Origin: Candidatus Villigracilaceae bacterium
GTDB lineage: Bacteria > Chloroflexota > Anaerolineae > Anaerolineales > Villigracilaceae
Reading direction: 5' to 3'
Assembly: GCA_026645935.1 (NCBI GenBank)
Contig: JAPKMP010000019.1
Span: forward strand, 1-64,000
Length of the DNA: 64,000 nt
Shown: positions 52,255-60,539 of the stretch, in pieces
Layout of the letters: each line of letters begins with the position of its first letter
Numbering within the stretch: position 1 is the stretch's first letter
The notes under the pieces: model-generated
The model's database searches: none
Told to the model about the DNA's origin: nothing
Seen by the model: the letters and a program-made list of their open reading frames with translations, nothing else
Made by a program: the position numbers and the translations under genes

Positions 52255-53898
52255 ATGAGTAAAAAAAATAGATTAAGGATCATCCCGCTCGGGGGGCTGG
52301 GCGAAGTGGGAAAGAACATGATGGCGTATGAGTACGGCTCGGACATCATCGTGGTCGACGCCGGCATCATGTTCCCAAAGAACGACATGCTGGGTGTGGA
52401 TTACATCATCCCGGACTACGAGTATTTAAAGAAAAAATCCAACCACGTGCTGGGATTGTTCATCACGCATGGGCACGAAGACCACATCGGCGCGGTACAA
52501 CACTTCACCGAAGACATCCCCGTCCCGGTCTATGCCACCCCTCTCACCCGCGGATTGATCGAGGCGAAACTGCATCGCAATGGTGCTCAACACAAAGTGC
52601 AGATGAAGACCATCAACGCCGGGGATTCGACCCGCATCGGTCCGTTCACTTTGGAATATTTCCACGTCAACCACTCGATCCCCGACGCGGTCGGCATCGG
52701 CATCACCACCCCGGCGGGACTCGTCATCCACATGAGCGACTTCAAGTTCGACCAGACTCCCGTGGACGGCTGGCCCACCGATTTTGCCAAACTCTCCGAG
52801 TTCTCGAATCGAGGCGTGGACTTGTTACTTTCCGATTCGACGAATGCGGAGCGCCCCGGCTGGACTCCATCCGAGTCTGTCATCCGTCCAGCGTTCGAAA
52901 AAGTGCTCTCCGAAGCCGAAGGGCGTGTGATCGTTGCGACGTTCGCGTCGCTCATTTCGCGGGTTCAGCAGGTTGCCGATGCCGCCAAAGTAACCGGGCG
53001 CAAAATGGCTCTGGCTGGCACAAGCATGGTGGATAACGTCAAGATCGCGCGCAAGATGAAATATCTCGAAATCCCCGACGAAATGATCGTGCCGATCGAA
53101 CAGGCGCTGAACATGCAGGATCACAAAGTGGTCATCATGTGTACAGGCTCACAGGGCGAACCGTCGTCCATTGTCGGGAGGCTCTCGGCGGGGACGAACC
53201 GCCAGTTCGGTCTCAAGGACGGCGACACAGTCGTGCTTTCCTCGCATCCGATCCCCGGCAACGAAGAATCCATCAGCGCGACGATCAACCGCCTGCTGAG
53301 AAAAGGCGCGAAGGTCATCCACGACGGAATCGCCCCCATCCACGTTTCGGGTCACGCGGCGCAGGAGGAGCAAAAATTGCTCATCAACCTTGTGCGCCCC
53401 AAGCACTTCATGCCGATCCACGGCGAACTGCGACAACTCATCCGTCACGCAGAGATCGCGCAACAGATGGGCATCGAAGAGGAAAACACCATCGTCGCCG
53501 AGAACGGACAGGTGGTGGAACTGGTCGGCAAAAAGATTCTGCTCGGCGAGCGCATCCCCGGCGATTACGTCTTCGTCACCGGCGAATCCATCGGCGACAT
53601 CGACCACGACGTGATGAAGGAGCGCAGTCAACTTGCGCGAAGCGGCATCATGCTCATCGATATCAGCATCGACAGGAAGAACGGCCGCCTGCTCCACGAA
53701 CCCGAGATCGTCACGCGCGGCTTTGTCTCCCCCGAAGACGCCGAGTCCCTGATCCCCGATGTTCGCAGACTCATCATGCGCACTGTCCACGATGACGGCT
53801 TCGACGATGAAAAGGACATCATCAACACGGTCAAGAGTTACCTGCACCAGCAAACCAAACGCAGGCCGATGGTTTTCGTCACATTGAGCAAGTCATAG
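52255..53898 (+). CDS. rnj: Ribonuclease J
   Basis: A 547-residue metallo-beta-lactamase/beta-CASP RNase. The metal-binding motif HGHEDHIGA is at 72-80, followed by HSIPDAVG, the SDSTNAERPG block, the beta-CASP stretch CTGSQGEP and a final HVSGHAAQEE. The C-terminal domain (LARSGIMLIDISIDRKNGRLL) is typical. Bacterial RNase J is a 5'-3' exo- and endoribonuclease that replaces RNase E in turnover and processing. The length is normal. It has an unusually structured leader. Confidence 0.96.
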   Translation: MSKKNRLRIIPLGGLGEVGKNMMAYEYGSDIIVVDAGIMFPKNDMLGVDYIIPDYEYLKKKSNHVLGLFITHGHEDHIGAVQHFTEDIPVPVYATPLTRGLIEAKLHRNGAQHKVQMKTINAGDSTRIGPFTLEYFHVNHSIPDAVGIGITTPAGLVIHMSDFKFDQTPVDGWPTDFAKLSEFSNRGVDLLLSDSTNAERPGWTPSESVIRPAFEKVLSEAEGRVIVATFASLISRVQQVADAAKVTGRKMALAGTSMVDNVKIARKMKYLEIPDEMIVPIEQALNMQDHKVVIMCTGSQGEPSSIVGRLSAGTNRQFGLKDGDTVVLSSHPIPGNEESISATINRLLRKGAKVIHDGIAPIHVSGHAAQEEQKLLINLVRPKHFMPIHGELRQLIRHAEIAQQMGIEEENTIVAENGQVVELVGKKILLGERIPGDYVFVTGESIGDIDHDVMKERSQLARSGIMLIDISIDRKNGRLLHEPEIVTRGFVSPEDAESLIPDVRRLIMRTVHDDGFDDEKDIINTVKSYLHQQTKRRPMVFVTLSKS

Positions 53899-53902
53899 CA
53901 AA

Positions 53903-53937
53903 GTAGGACGGGCTTAAGCCTGTCCTACAATTTTTTT
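53903..53937. terminator. Bidirectional terminator between rnj and mutY
   Basis: GTAGGACGGGCTT and AAGCCTGTCCTAC form a 12- to 13-bp stem with a TTTTTTT tract on the + side (53931-53937). It overlaps the mutY stop codon. The core GTAGGACGGGCTTAAGCC also resembles a dispersed REP-like sequence. Confidence 0.85.
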
Positions 53938-54956
53938 GCAATTTGCCGATCCACTTTCCCCATCGGGTATTCTTCCAAATCTTTCAATTTGACCCACTTT
54001 AGGTTTTTATTTTTTGGAACCTCAACCTTCATACATAGGAATGGATGCGCTATCACTTTAAAGTGGCTATACGCATGTGATACTTGACCCAAACCTTCGC
54101 CTCTTTCCACCTGAATCCTGGTTGCCCTCTTCAAGGCTTTGACCAACTCCTTTCCTGGGTCACCAACCACCCTTACGTTTGGAAACTCCCACATCCCGCC
54201 CAATAAACCATCCCGTGGGCGTTGACTGAGCAGAACCCTCCCCCTCTCCACGATCACAGCCGCCGCATGGATGTAAGTTGGGATTTGCTTTTTCGGTTTC
54301 ATCACCGGGCGTAATTCCTGCGTGCCATTTTCCCGCGCCTTGCATAACGTCATCAACGGGCATAACAAACAGCGCGGATTCTTCGGCAGGCAGACCATCG
54401 CGCCCAAGTCCATCAACGCCTGGTTATAGTCGCCCGCCCTCCCTTCGGGTAAATTCTTCGCTGCAAGTTCCCAGAGAATTTTCTCGCCCGCTGGCGAATC
54501 GGCATATTCCTCCGCATCGAAGAGACGTGAAAAGACTCGCCGAATATTGCCATCCAGAGTCGCCTCGTCCATTTTGAAGGCAAGCGAAGCAATCGCGCCG
54601 ACGGTGTAACGACCGATCCCCGGCAGGCTTTTCAAATCGTCCAAATTGCGCGGGAGTTTCCCGCCGAATTTTTCAACGACGACTTTCGCGGCTTTATACA
54701 AGTTTCGCGCGCGGCTGTAGTAACCGAGACCTTCCCATGCATTGAGGATATCCCGCTCGGAAGCGGACGCCAACGCCTTTACGGTGGGAAATTGCTTCAT
54801 CCATATTTCGAAATACGGAATGACCGTCTCCACGCGGGTCTGCTGACACATGATCTCAGAGACCCAGACCGCATACGGATCGGGATGGTCACGCCAGGGG
54901 AGGGAGCGTTTGTTGGCTTTGTACCAAGCGAGGAGGAGGGTGGAGAGGCGGGGCAT
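53925..54956 (-). CDS. mutY: A/G-specific adenine glycosylase
   Basis: A 343-residue MutY. Catalytic Glu34 (SEIMCQQTRVETV), the helix-hairpin-helix LPGIGRYTVGAIASLAF, catalytic Asp135 (TLDGNIRRV) and the 4Fe-4S cluster Cys189-x6-Cys196-x2-Cys199-x5-Cys205 are all present. A C-terminal NUDIX-like domain (VIVERGRVLLSQRPRDGLLGGMWEFP) recognises 8-oxoG. It removes adenine mispaired with 8-oxoG. Confidence 0.96.
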   Translation of the reverse strand: MPRLSTLLLAWYKANKRSLPWRDHPDPYAVWVSEIMCQQTRVETVIPYFEIWMKQFPTVKALASASERDILNAWEGLGYYSRARNLYKAAKVVVEKFGGKLPRNLDDLKSLPGIGRYTVGAIASLAFKMDEATLDGNIRRVFSRLFDAEEYADSPAGEKILWELAAKNLPEGRAGDYNQALMDLGAMVCLPKNPRCLLCPLMTLCKARENGTQELRPVMKPKKQIPTYIHAAAVIVERGRVLLSQRPRDGLLGGMWEFPNVRVVGDPGKELVKALKRATRIQVERGEGLGQVSHAYSHFKVIAHPFLCMKVEVPKNKNLKWVKLKDLEEYPMGKVDRQIAKKL

Positions 54957-55193
54957 CGAGGGTTAGAGAATTAGAGAATTGGAGTATTGGAGATGAGTGA
55001 AGGAGGAAATAGGAAAGAAAGTGGGGCGTGGTAAGTGGAAAGTGGGCGGTAGAAAGTCGGAAGTGAAAAGTGGGTAGCGGGATGTGGGAAGAGGCCGGTT
55101 CGGTGAGGGGAAATTAATCAGCGATCAGTGAACAATGAGCGGTGATCGGTTTTATTGATTACTGTCAACTGCTCACTGATTACTTGCATCTAC
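54957..55193. repeat. 237-base gap of short degenerate repeat words
   Basis: Purine-rich words (AGAGAATTAGAGAATTGGAG, GTGGAAAGTGGGCGGTAGAAAG) are followed by a CAGTGAACAATGAGC / GCTCACTGATTACT pair in inverted orientation. Similar words recur inside the next gene (near 55684-55735 and 57040-57110). No gene is seen. Confidence 0.5.
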
Positions 55194-57698
55194 TCAAGGA
55201 CATGGTTCTGAAAGTGCGGCGCTTTGGTAGGTTGAATCGTCGAATGCAATGATGCGGACGGTGAGCAGGTCGTTATCGGAACACGCCAAAATGGTCGCAT
55301 CTGCGCCTTGTTTGAAATCGAGCATTTCCCTGGTGGGAAAGATCAAGTTCTGGTGACCGGAATTGATCAGCAAAAAGCCGATGCGTGGAAAATCCTTCGC
55401 TTCATATGCAGGCCAGGGATTCGCGGAGGAAAGACCTTCGCCCCTCGTATACTTGCGCGGATAGAGAAGCCTGCCTTCAAGCAAAACGGCATCTGGCTGG
55501 GTGAGGAAGGATTCGATTTCCGATCTGTTGTAATTGTTCGATTCGAGTCTGGCGATCAATTCACTTTGCGGGGACGTGTATCGCGGTTCCCTAAATCCTT
55601 TTGCCAGCCAGGGGAGAGAGCCGATGAAAATAAAAAGGGTGATTGGTAAAAGGTAAGTGGAAATCAGGCGCGCGGGCGGCGTAATGCGTGATCCGTGATT
55701 CGAGATTGGAGACTGGAGATGATCGTAGATTGGAGGTTTGCCCTGAGTGTAATCGAAGGATTGGTAATCGGTGATTGGCTGTGATCTCGCGCCGAATAAT
55801 TGGGCGACTGCACTAAAGATTTCGATGATGCCAATACCAAAGTAGAAATAAACCACCCAATCCACAGGGAGGTTGTAACGCCAGCTTGAGAAACGGGCTA
55901 TGCCGTTCGAGAGGGCATAGCCCAAATTGAAGGCAAGGGGAACGAGAGAGAGCCAGCCTAGCCTCTTCCATGCCGCACCCAAACCCAATGCAATCACAAG
56001 CAGGTAAATCAAAACGAGGATTACGTTATACCATTCGAGATTCCCATCCCATTCGACCCAGTAGAGATTGATCGGTTCCTGGAAACCGTTGAACGGTTTA
56101 ATGAGAGGCAGGGTCAGCAAGCCGCCGATCTCGGTATTGAGGAAGTGCGAGGCGATGAAATTCGCCACATAGCCGGGATTCTCGAGCGTGAAGGAGATGA
56201 TGCGTTCGCGGACGCTTTCCTTCGCGGGGTCGAAACCCGCCGGGGTGGCTTTGGCGTCGAACGAGTATTGGTTGAAGATGATGCCGACCTGATTGGGGTC
56301 GTCAAAGGAGAATTTACCGGCGACGGTATAGTTATGAGTCAACCACGGCATGACGGTCAGAAACATCGCCGCGGCGAAAATAATGCCGGACTTGACCCAC
56401 TCACCCCATTTGAACCTCATCACAAAGAGGACGAGCAGTAACAAGAACGGCAAAGTCAGCATGGATTGTGTGCGGAAAAGCAGGAACAACCCAAACGCCC
56501 CGCCAGCGATCATCGTCGAGCGGAGGCCGCGGCGCTCCAGCCACCAGAGCACGACGAGGCAGATCAAGACCATAGCGAATGCAGTCGGGAAATCGGTGGT
56601 GAAAGTCTTTGAATTTACCACACGGGTATTCGAAGCGATCCACAACGATGTATATTCACGGAAAATGGCGAAGAGGGCAATCGTCGCACCGGCGGCGTGC
56701 GAGTGGATTTTCTTGCCGAGGAAATACAAAGCGACAGGAAACAAAGCAAGAACGAGAACTTGTGCGGCGATGATGGCGGGATAATTCTGCCCGAAAAGAA
56801 AATGCATGATCGCAAGGAAGGTCACATAGAGCGGGCGCGGAGGGATCCCGCCAAAGTAGCCTGAACCGATCTGCAAACTTTGAGCCGTGAAGTCGTAAAA
56901 ACCGGCGTCGGAATATGGCAGGGGAAGGTTCGTCGGCGGGGAGATGGGAGAGTAGAAACTGCCGGCGAGGGTGGAAAGAGGGACGGAGAGCCAGAGGATG
57001 GATGCGAAGAGGTAGAGGAAAAACGGAAGGATGAAAGATGAAGGATGAAGAGTGAGAAGTAAGGAGTGACCAGTAAACAGTGAATAGCGAGTAGTGAGTA
57101 GTAAAACTGTAAGACCGATGAGCAGGGCGAGAATGAATTGCCAGCCCTGGATGGCAACGCCGGGTTCGCCCCAATAGGCGGTATCGGGAGTGATACCGAT
57201 TTTGGTAAATGAAATGAAAAGAAAGAGGAAAAGAAGAAAGACGAGAGGAGGAAGGGCGGCACGAAATGTCTGTGTGTGGTCTGATAATGTTTGCGGATGA
57301 AATCCGTTTTTGATGAGGAGGATGACGAGAATCGCTTCGAGGGTGATGAAGAAGAGAAGCCAGAGGAGAGGAGCGATCCGTTCGTAGTATGGCAGGAGCC
57401 GCTCGGGGTTGAGATAACGCAAGAGGAACAGAGTCAAGCCAAACGCGAAGGAAAGAAGCGCGGAAGATAAAATGACCGGCGTGGTGAAAAATCGCTCGAA
57501 GCGAATCAGGTTTCGGCGTGAATAAAGCCCCAATCCAATCCCTGAAAGAAAGACGACCGCCATAACCGCAAGCAGTGCAAGGCGCGCGAGCGAGATGCCC
57601 TCGGACGGCACGCGCAGGAGGGCGGCGATGGCGAGGAGAGACTGAAATGCCGCGGCGAAAAAATACCACGGCAGGAGGTTGGTGAATTTGGTTTGCAT
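55194..57698 (-). CDS. Large polytopic membrane glycosyltransferase-like protein (GT39/PMT-like)
   Basis: An 834-residue protein with at least a dozen membrane helices, starting MQTKFTNLLPWYFFAAAFQ at 57698 (the longer reading to 58019 crosses a repeat). A loop carries PLPYSDAGFYDFTAQSLQIG, reminiscent of the first luminal loop Asp of GT39-type lipid-linked sugar transferases. The segments YSLFTGHSLLLTLHPSSFIL and DYTQGKPPIYDHLQSPIS are encoded by short-repeat DNA and appear to be tolerated insertions. Likely uses a polyprenyl-phosphate sugar donor at the outer face; specificity unknown. Confidence 0.78.
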   Translation of the reverse strand: MQTKFTNLLPWYFFAAAFQSLLAIAALLRVPSEGISLARLALLAVMAVVFLSGIGLGLYSRRNLIRFERFFTTPVILSSALLSFAFGLTLFLLRYLNPERLLPYYERIAPLLWLLFFITLEAILVILLIKNGFHPQTLSDHTQTFRAALPPLVFLLFLFLFISFTKIGITPDTAYWGEPGVAIQGWQFILALLIGLTVLLLTTRYSLFTGHSLLLTLHPSSFILPFFLYLFASILWLSVPLSTLAGSFYSPISPPTNLPLPYSDAGFYDFTAQSLQIGSGYFGGIPPRPLYVTFLAIMHFLFGQNYPAIIAAQVLVLALFPVALYFLGKKIHSHAAGATIALFAIFREYTSLWIASNTRVVNSKTFTTDFPTAFAMVLICLVVLWWLERRGLRSTMIAGGAFGLFLLFRTQSMLTLPFLLLLVLFVMRFKWGEWVKSGIIFAAAMFLTVMPWLTHNYTVAGKFSFDDPNQVGIIFNQYSFDAKATPAGFDPAKESVRERIISFTLENPGYVANFIASHFLNTEIGGLLTLPLIKPFNGFQEPINLYWVEWDGNLEWYNVILVLIYLLVIALGLGAAWKRLGWLSLVPLAFNLGYALSNGIARFSSWRYNLPVDWVVYFYFGIGIIEIFSAVAQLFGARSQPITDYQSFDYTQGKPPIYDHLQSPISNHGSRITPPARLISTYLLPITLFIFIGSLPWLAKGFREPRYTSPQSELIARLESNNYNRSEIESFLTQPDAVLLEGRLLYPRKYTRGEGLSSANPWPAYEAKDFPRIGFLLINSGHQNLIFPTREMLDFKQGADATILACSDNDLLTVRIIAFDDSTYQSAALSEPCP

Positions 57699-57710
57699 GA
57701 TGCCATATCG

Positions 57711-57782
57711 TTGGTCTCGATACGGCGGCGATGGTCGAGTAGCGCGAAGCGCGTATCGAGACCCGCCGCCTACTCGACCAAC
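57711..57782. repeat. Palindromic dispersed repeat, copy 1
   Basis: About 72 bases with interleaved inverted pairs: GGTCTCGATACG / CGTATCGAGACC, GGTCGAGTAG / CTACTCGACC and the outer GTTGGTC / GACCAAC, around a GCGCGAAGCGC centre. It lies between the glycosyltransferase start and the next gene. A second copy is in a coding region at 60020-60094. Confidence 0.85.
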
Positions 57783-57789
57783 GGCAGAT

Positions 57790-58092
57790 TCAGAACTGAA
57801 ACCCCTGGCGGGCGGGAACGACTTTGTATGAGTAATTCTTGACGTAACCGAACAGGCGGTCTTGCAGCAAGCCCCACTCAGCCGAGGCAAGCACGCGGCG
57901 CGCTTCGGGCGCGTCACTGGCAAGCAAGCCGACCTGGATCTGCGGGTATGAACCGTAAAGAGTCGCCCATGCCTCAGCAGGCTGTAAGCCGAGCCTTTGC
58001 ACGCCCGGCACGAATTCACCGATGATGAACTCGAAATATTCCTGGTCGCGTTCGGCCGCGATGTCCCAGGTCATGATGACTTTGACTGACAT
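57790..58092 (-). CDS. Small dimeric alpha/beta-barrel (ABM-like) protein
   Basis: A 100-residue protein, MSVKVIMTWDIAAERDQEYFEFIIGE, with the alternating pattern of the antibiotic biosynthesis monooxygenase/dimeric alpha+beta barrel superfamily. Its ATG lies 1 base after the MBL gene stop on the same strand, so it is translationally coupled to it. Role unknown. Confidence 0.72.
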   Translation of the reverse strand: MSVKVIMTWDIAAERDQEYFEFIIGEFVPGVQRLGLQPAEAWATLYGSYPQIQVGLLASDAPEARRVLASAEWGLLQDRLFGYVKNYSYKVVPARQGFQF

Positions 58093-58093
58093 G

Positions 58094-58741
58094 TCAGCCC
58101 TGCTGATAATCGAGCACGACCACCTTCGTCTCTTCGGGCAGGGACGAGCGTGTGGCTTTCAAGGAAGGCTGCGGCTCGATCTTACCCAGCCCCATCTCCT
58201 TGAGAAATTTGCCCAGCGGTTCAAGTTTGATCTTTGTGTCGTTGGTGGAATAATGCATGGGCACAACGAGATTCGGCTCGATGACGCTGACGACCTCTGC
58301 GGCTTTGGCGGCGTTGAGGCTGCTCCCGCCTCCGACCGGGAGGAGGAGCACGTTGACCGTCCCCAGGGCTTCGACTTCGCTTTGAGTGGGGACCTCCTGC
58401 ATGTCGCCGAGGTGCGCAACGGTGATGCCTTCATAATCGAACACATAAAGCGTATTGCGGGATTTGTCCTTTACCTTTTTTCCTCCGCCCGCGGTCTGGA
58501 CCGCCGTGATAAAAACACCGCCGATCTCGAATTCGCCCGCGCCGTCGATGACGTGCTCGGTTCCCTTGACCGCATCCAAATTGGCGTGACCGGGCGCGTC
58601 GTGGCTGACGGTGACGATATCCGCCTTGAGTTTGAGCGCGTCGTATCCCACCGCTTTGTGATCGAACGGGTCGGTGACGACGGTCGCGTAATTGCGTTCT
58701 GTCAGCCGAAAACAGGAATGTCCGTACCAGGTGATTTCCAT
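58094..58741 (-). CDS. MBL-fold metal-dependent hydrolase (UlaG-like)
   Basis: A 215-residue metallo-beta-lactamase-fold protein. It opens MEITWYGHSCFRL, has VTVSHDAPGHANLD as variant metal motif (S-H-D-A-P-G-H for H-x-H-x-D-H), VAHLGDMQEVP and VVPMHYST. This is the UlaG/YtnP-like group that includes lactonases and phosphodiesterases; the incomplete first motif makes substrate prediction unsafe. Confidence 0.85.
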   Translation of the reverse strand: MEITWYGHSCFRLTERNYATVVTDPFDHKAVGYDALKLKADIVTVSHDAPGHANLDAVKGTEHVIDGAGEFEIGGVFITAVQTAGGGKKVKDKSRNTLYVFDYEGITVAHLGDMQEVPTQSEVEALGTVNVLLLPVGGGSSLNAAKAAEVVSVIEPNLVVPMHYSTNDTKIKLEPLGKFLKEMGLGKIEPQPSLKATRSSLPEETKVVVLDYQQG

Positions 58742-58779
58742 ACTGCGAGTGCCTCCGGGAAGGTATTATACCCGACTGA

Positions 58780-58785
58780 TATAAT
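58780..58785 (+). promoter_or_regulatory. Extended -10 of leaderless EamA gene
   Basis: TG-A-TATAAT (58777-58785) lies 7 bases before ATG 58793, so the mRNA probably starts at the start codon. No good -35 is visible. Confidence 0.55.
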
Positions 58786-58792
58786 CCGCCTC

Positions 58793-59683
58793 ATGCCCAA
58801 AACGAAAGCCCTCCCGTATCTCGAAGCGCTCTTTACCGTCATTGTTTGGGGCGCGACGTTTATCGCCACCAAGATCGCCCTGCGCGATGTCTCTCCCGCC
58901 ACCATCGTCTGGCTGAGATTCGCCATGGGCACACTTATCCTCGGCGCGACCGTCGCCCTCCGAAAACAATTCGCCCTGCCTGAAAAAAGCGAGTGGCTGT
59001 ACTTCGCCATGCTTGGTTTTCTGGGCGTGACCTTTCATCAAATCCTGCAAGCCACCGGTCTTCAAACCGCCAAAGCCACCACCACCGCATGGATCGTGGC
59101 GACCACGCCGGTCTTCATTGCAATTCTTGGCTGGCTGGCGCTCAAGGAACGATTGAACGGATTACAGATCATCGGAATCATTCTCGCCGCCTTTGGCGTC
59201 CTGCTGATCGTCGGCAAGGGGAATTTCAGTGCCCTCTTCACTGGCGAGGAAGGCACCTTCGGCGATCTGCTCATCCTGATCAGTTCGGTCAATTGGGCGG
59301 TCTACACCATCCTATCACGGCGCGAACTGGCGCGTCATCCCGCGGCGCGCATGATGTTCTTCGTCATGCTGCTCGGCTGGCTTTTCGTCAACATTTGGAT
59401 CTTCGGTTTCGGTCCCGGGTTAAGTGAAGTTGCGAATCTCACGTCATCGGGCTGGAGTGCGGTCATCGTGCTGGGCGTGTTCGGTTCCGGGCTGGCTTAC
59501 ATTGCATTCTACGACGCATTGCAGGAAATTCCCGCTTCGCAATTGGGCGTCTTCTTCAATGTCGAACCGCTGGTGACCACCCTCCTCGCCTCTTTCATGA
59601 TCAACGAAGCCATCACCCCCATTACGCTCATCGGCGGCGCGATCATTATCTTGGGTATCTGGCTGGTGAACAAAAAAGGTTGA
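58793..59683 (+). CDS. EamA/DMT-family transporter
   Basis: A 296-residue protein with ten membrane helices in two EamA repeats (PYLEALFTVIVWGATFIATKIAL and GDLLILISSVNWAVYTILSRREL). The start at 58793 follows a TATAAT; the long in-frame extension back to 58022 is the antisense of the MBL gene and is rejected. DMT proteins export amino acids, nucleobases or drugs; substrate unknown. Confidence 0.9.
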   Translation: MPKTKALPYLEALFTVIVWGATFIATKIALRDVSPATIVWLRFAMGTLILGATVALRKQFALPEKSEWLYFAMLGFLGVTFHQILQATGLQTAKATTTAWIVATTPVFIAILGWLALKERLNGLQIIGIILAAFGVLLIVGKGNFSALFTGEEGTFGDLLILISSVNWAVYTILSRRELARHPAARMMFFVMLLGWLFVNIWIFGFGPGLSEVANLTSSGWSAVIVLGVFGSGLAYIAFYDALQEIPASQLGVFFNVEPLVTTLLASFMINEAITPITLIGGAIIILGIWLVNKKG

Positions 59684-60484
59684 ATGATGAAATCGAGAAC
59701 GACTCCAGGCGCTTCGATTGAGAAAACAGAAAATGGATACGGGTTGAAGATTCCCGCCGGGGATTCATCTTCCTATCGATTCGCGCAGATCGATGACTAC
59801 TTTGGTCTGGCCCGGAGGAAATTCCCGCATCATTCCCTGACCTTGAGCCTGAGAGCCAGAGTCTCGAGCCTTTCCCTCCCCGGGACCTGGGGCTTCGGCT
59901 TGTGGAATGATCCCTTCGGCACGTCGCTCGGCTTTGGCGGCAATCGCTTTCGCCTGCCGACTCTCCCAAATGCAGTCTGGTTCTTCGGGGCGTCGAAGGA
60001 GAATTATCTTTCATTCCGCGGTGGTTACGATACGGCGGCTGATGGTCGAGCAGCGCAAAGCGCGTATCGAGACCAGCCGCCTACTCAACCACCGGTTCAT
60101 GCAAATGGATTTCTCGCGCAGACCTTTCGTTCGCCCAAGTTTCATCCACTGCTGATTCCCGCCGGAGCGGCGCTCCCCTTCTCGCCAAAAACGACAAGGA
60201 GATTACTAAGCAAAGTCATCGATGAAGATTCATCCGCTCTCGGGGTGGACGTCACTCAATGGCACAGCTATCGACTCGAGTGGAGTCAGAGGCGCGTCGC
60301 CTGGTATGTGGACGATGTTCAGGTGTTCGAGTCGCCTGTAAGTCCGCATCCTCCTCTGGGGCTTGTCATCTGGATCGACAACCAATTCGCAGCGTTTACG
60401 CCGAAAGGGAAAATCTCCTTTGGGGTTTTGGAAGGGAACGAGGAATGGCTGGAAATCGAAGAATTGGGTGTGGGTGATAAGTGA
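59684..60484 (+). CDS. Concanavalin-A-like (GH16-type) protein carrying an in-frame repeat insertion
   Basis: A 266-residue protein. WHSYRLEWSQRRVAWYVDDVQVF and LGLVIWIDNQFAAFTPKGK look like the jelly-roll of GH16-type or LamG proteins, but the E-x-D-x-x-E catalytic motif is not evident and no signal peptide is seen. A 75-base palindromic repeat (60020-60094) is inserted in frame, adding about 25 residues (GGYDTAADGRAAQSAYR and on). ATG 59684 abuts the EamA stop, so the two are coupled. Confidence 0.72.
   Translation: MMKSRTTPGASIEKTENGYGLKIPAGDSSSYRFAQIDDYFGLARRKFPHHSLTLSLRARVSSLSLPGTWGFGLWNDPFGTSLGFGGNRFRLPTLPNAVWFFGASKENYLSFRGGYDTAADGRAAQSAYRDQPPTQPPVHANGFLAQTFRSPKFHPLLIPAGAALPFSPKTTRRLLSKVIDEDSSALGVDVTQWHSYRLEWSQRRVAWYVDDVQVFESPVSPHPPLGLVIWIDNQFAAFTPKGKISFGVLEGNEEWLEIEELGVGDK
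60020..60094. repeat. Palindromic dispersed repeat, copy 2, inside a gene
   Basis: Same element as 57711-57782: the core CGATACGGCGGC, GATGGTCGAG, GCGCGTATCGAGACC and GCCGCCTACTC match, and CGGTGGTT / AACCACCG form the outer ends. It keeps the reading frame open. Confidence 0.85.
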
Positions 60485-60539
60485 AACGAAACGAGGCTCC
60501 GATTTGTAAGCCGATTTATTTCGAGGTACGAATTAAGGA

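Noticed and set aside
57699-58019. 107-residue N-terminal extension of the glycosyltransferase
   Set aside because: It reads through the palindromic repeat and the coding region of the ABM-like gene; composition is not protein-like.
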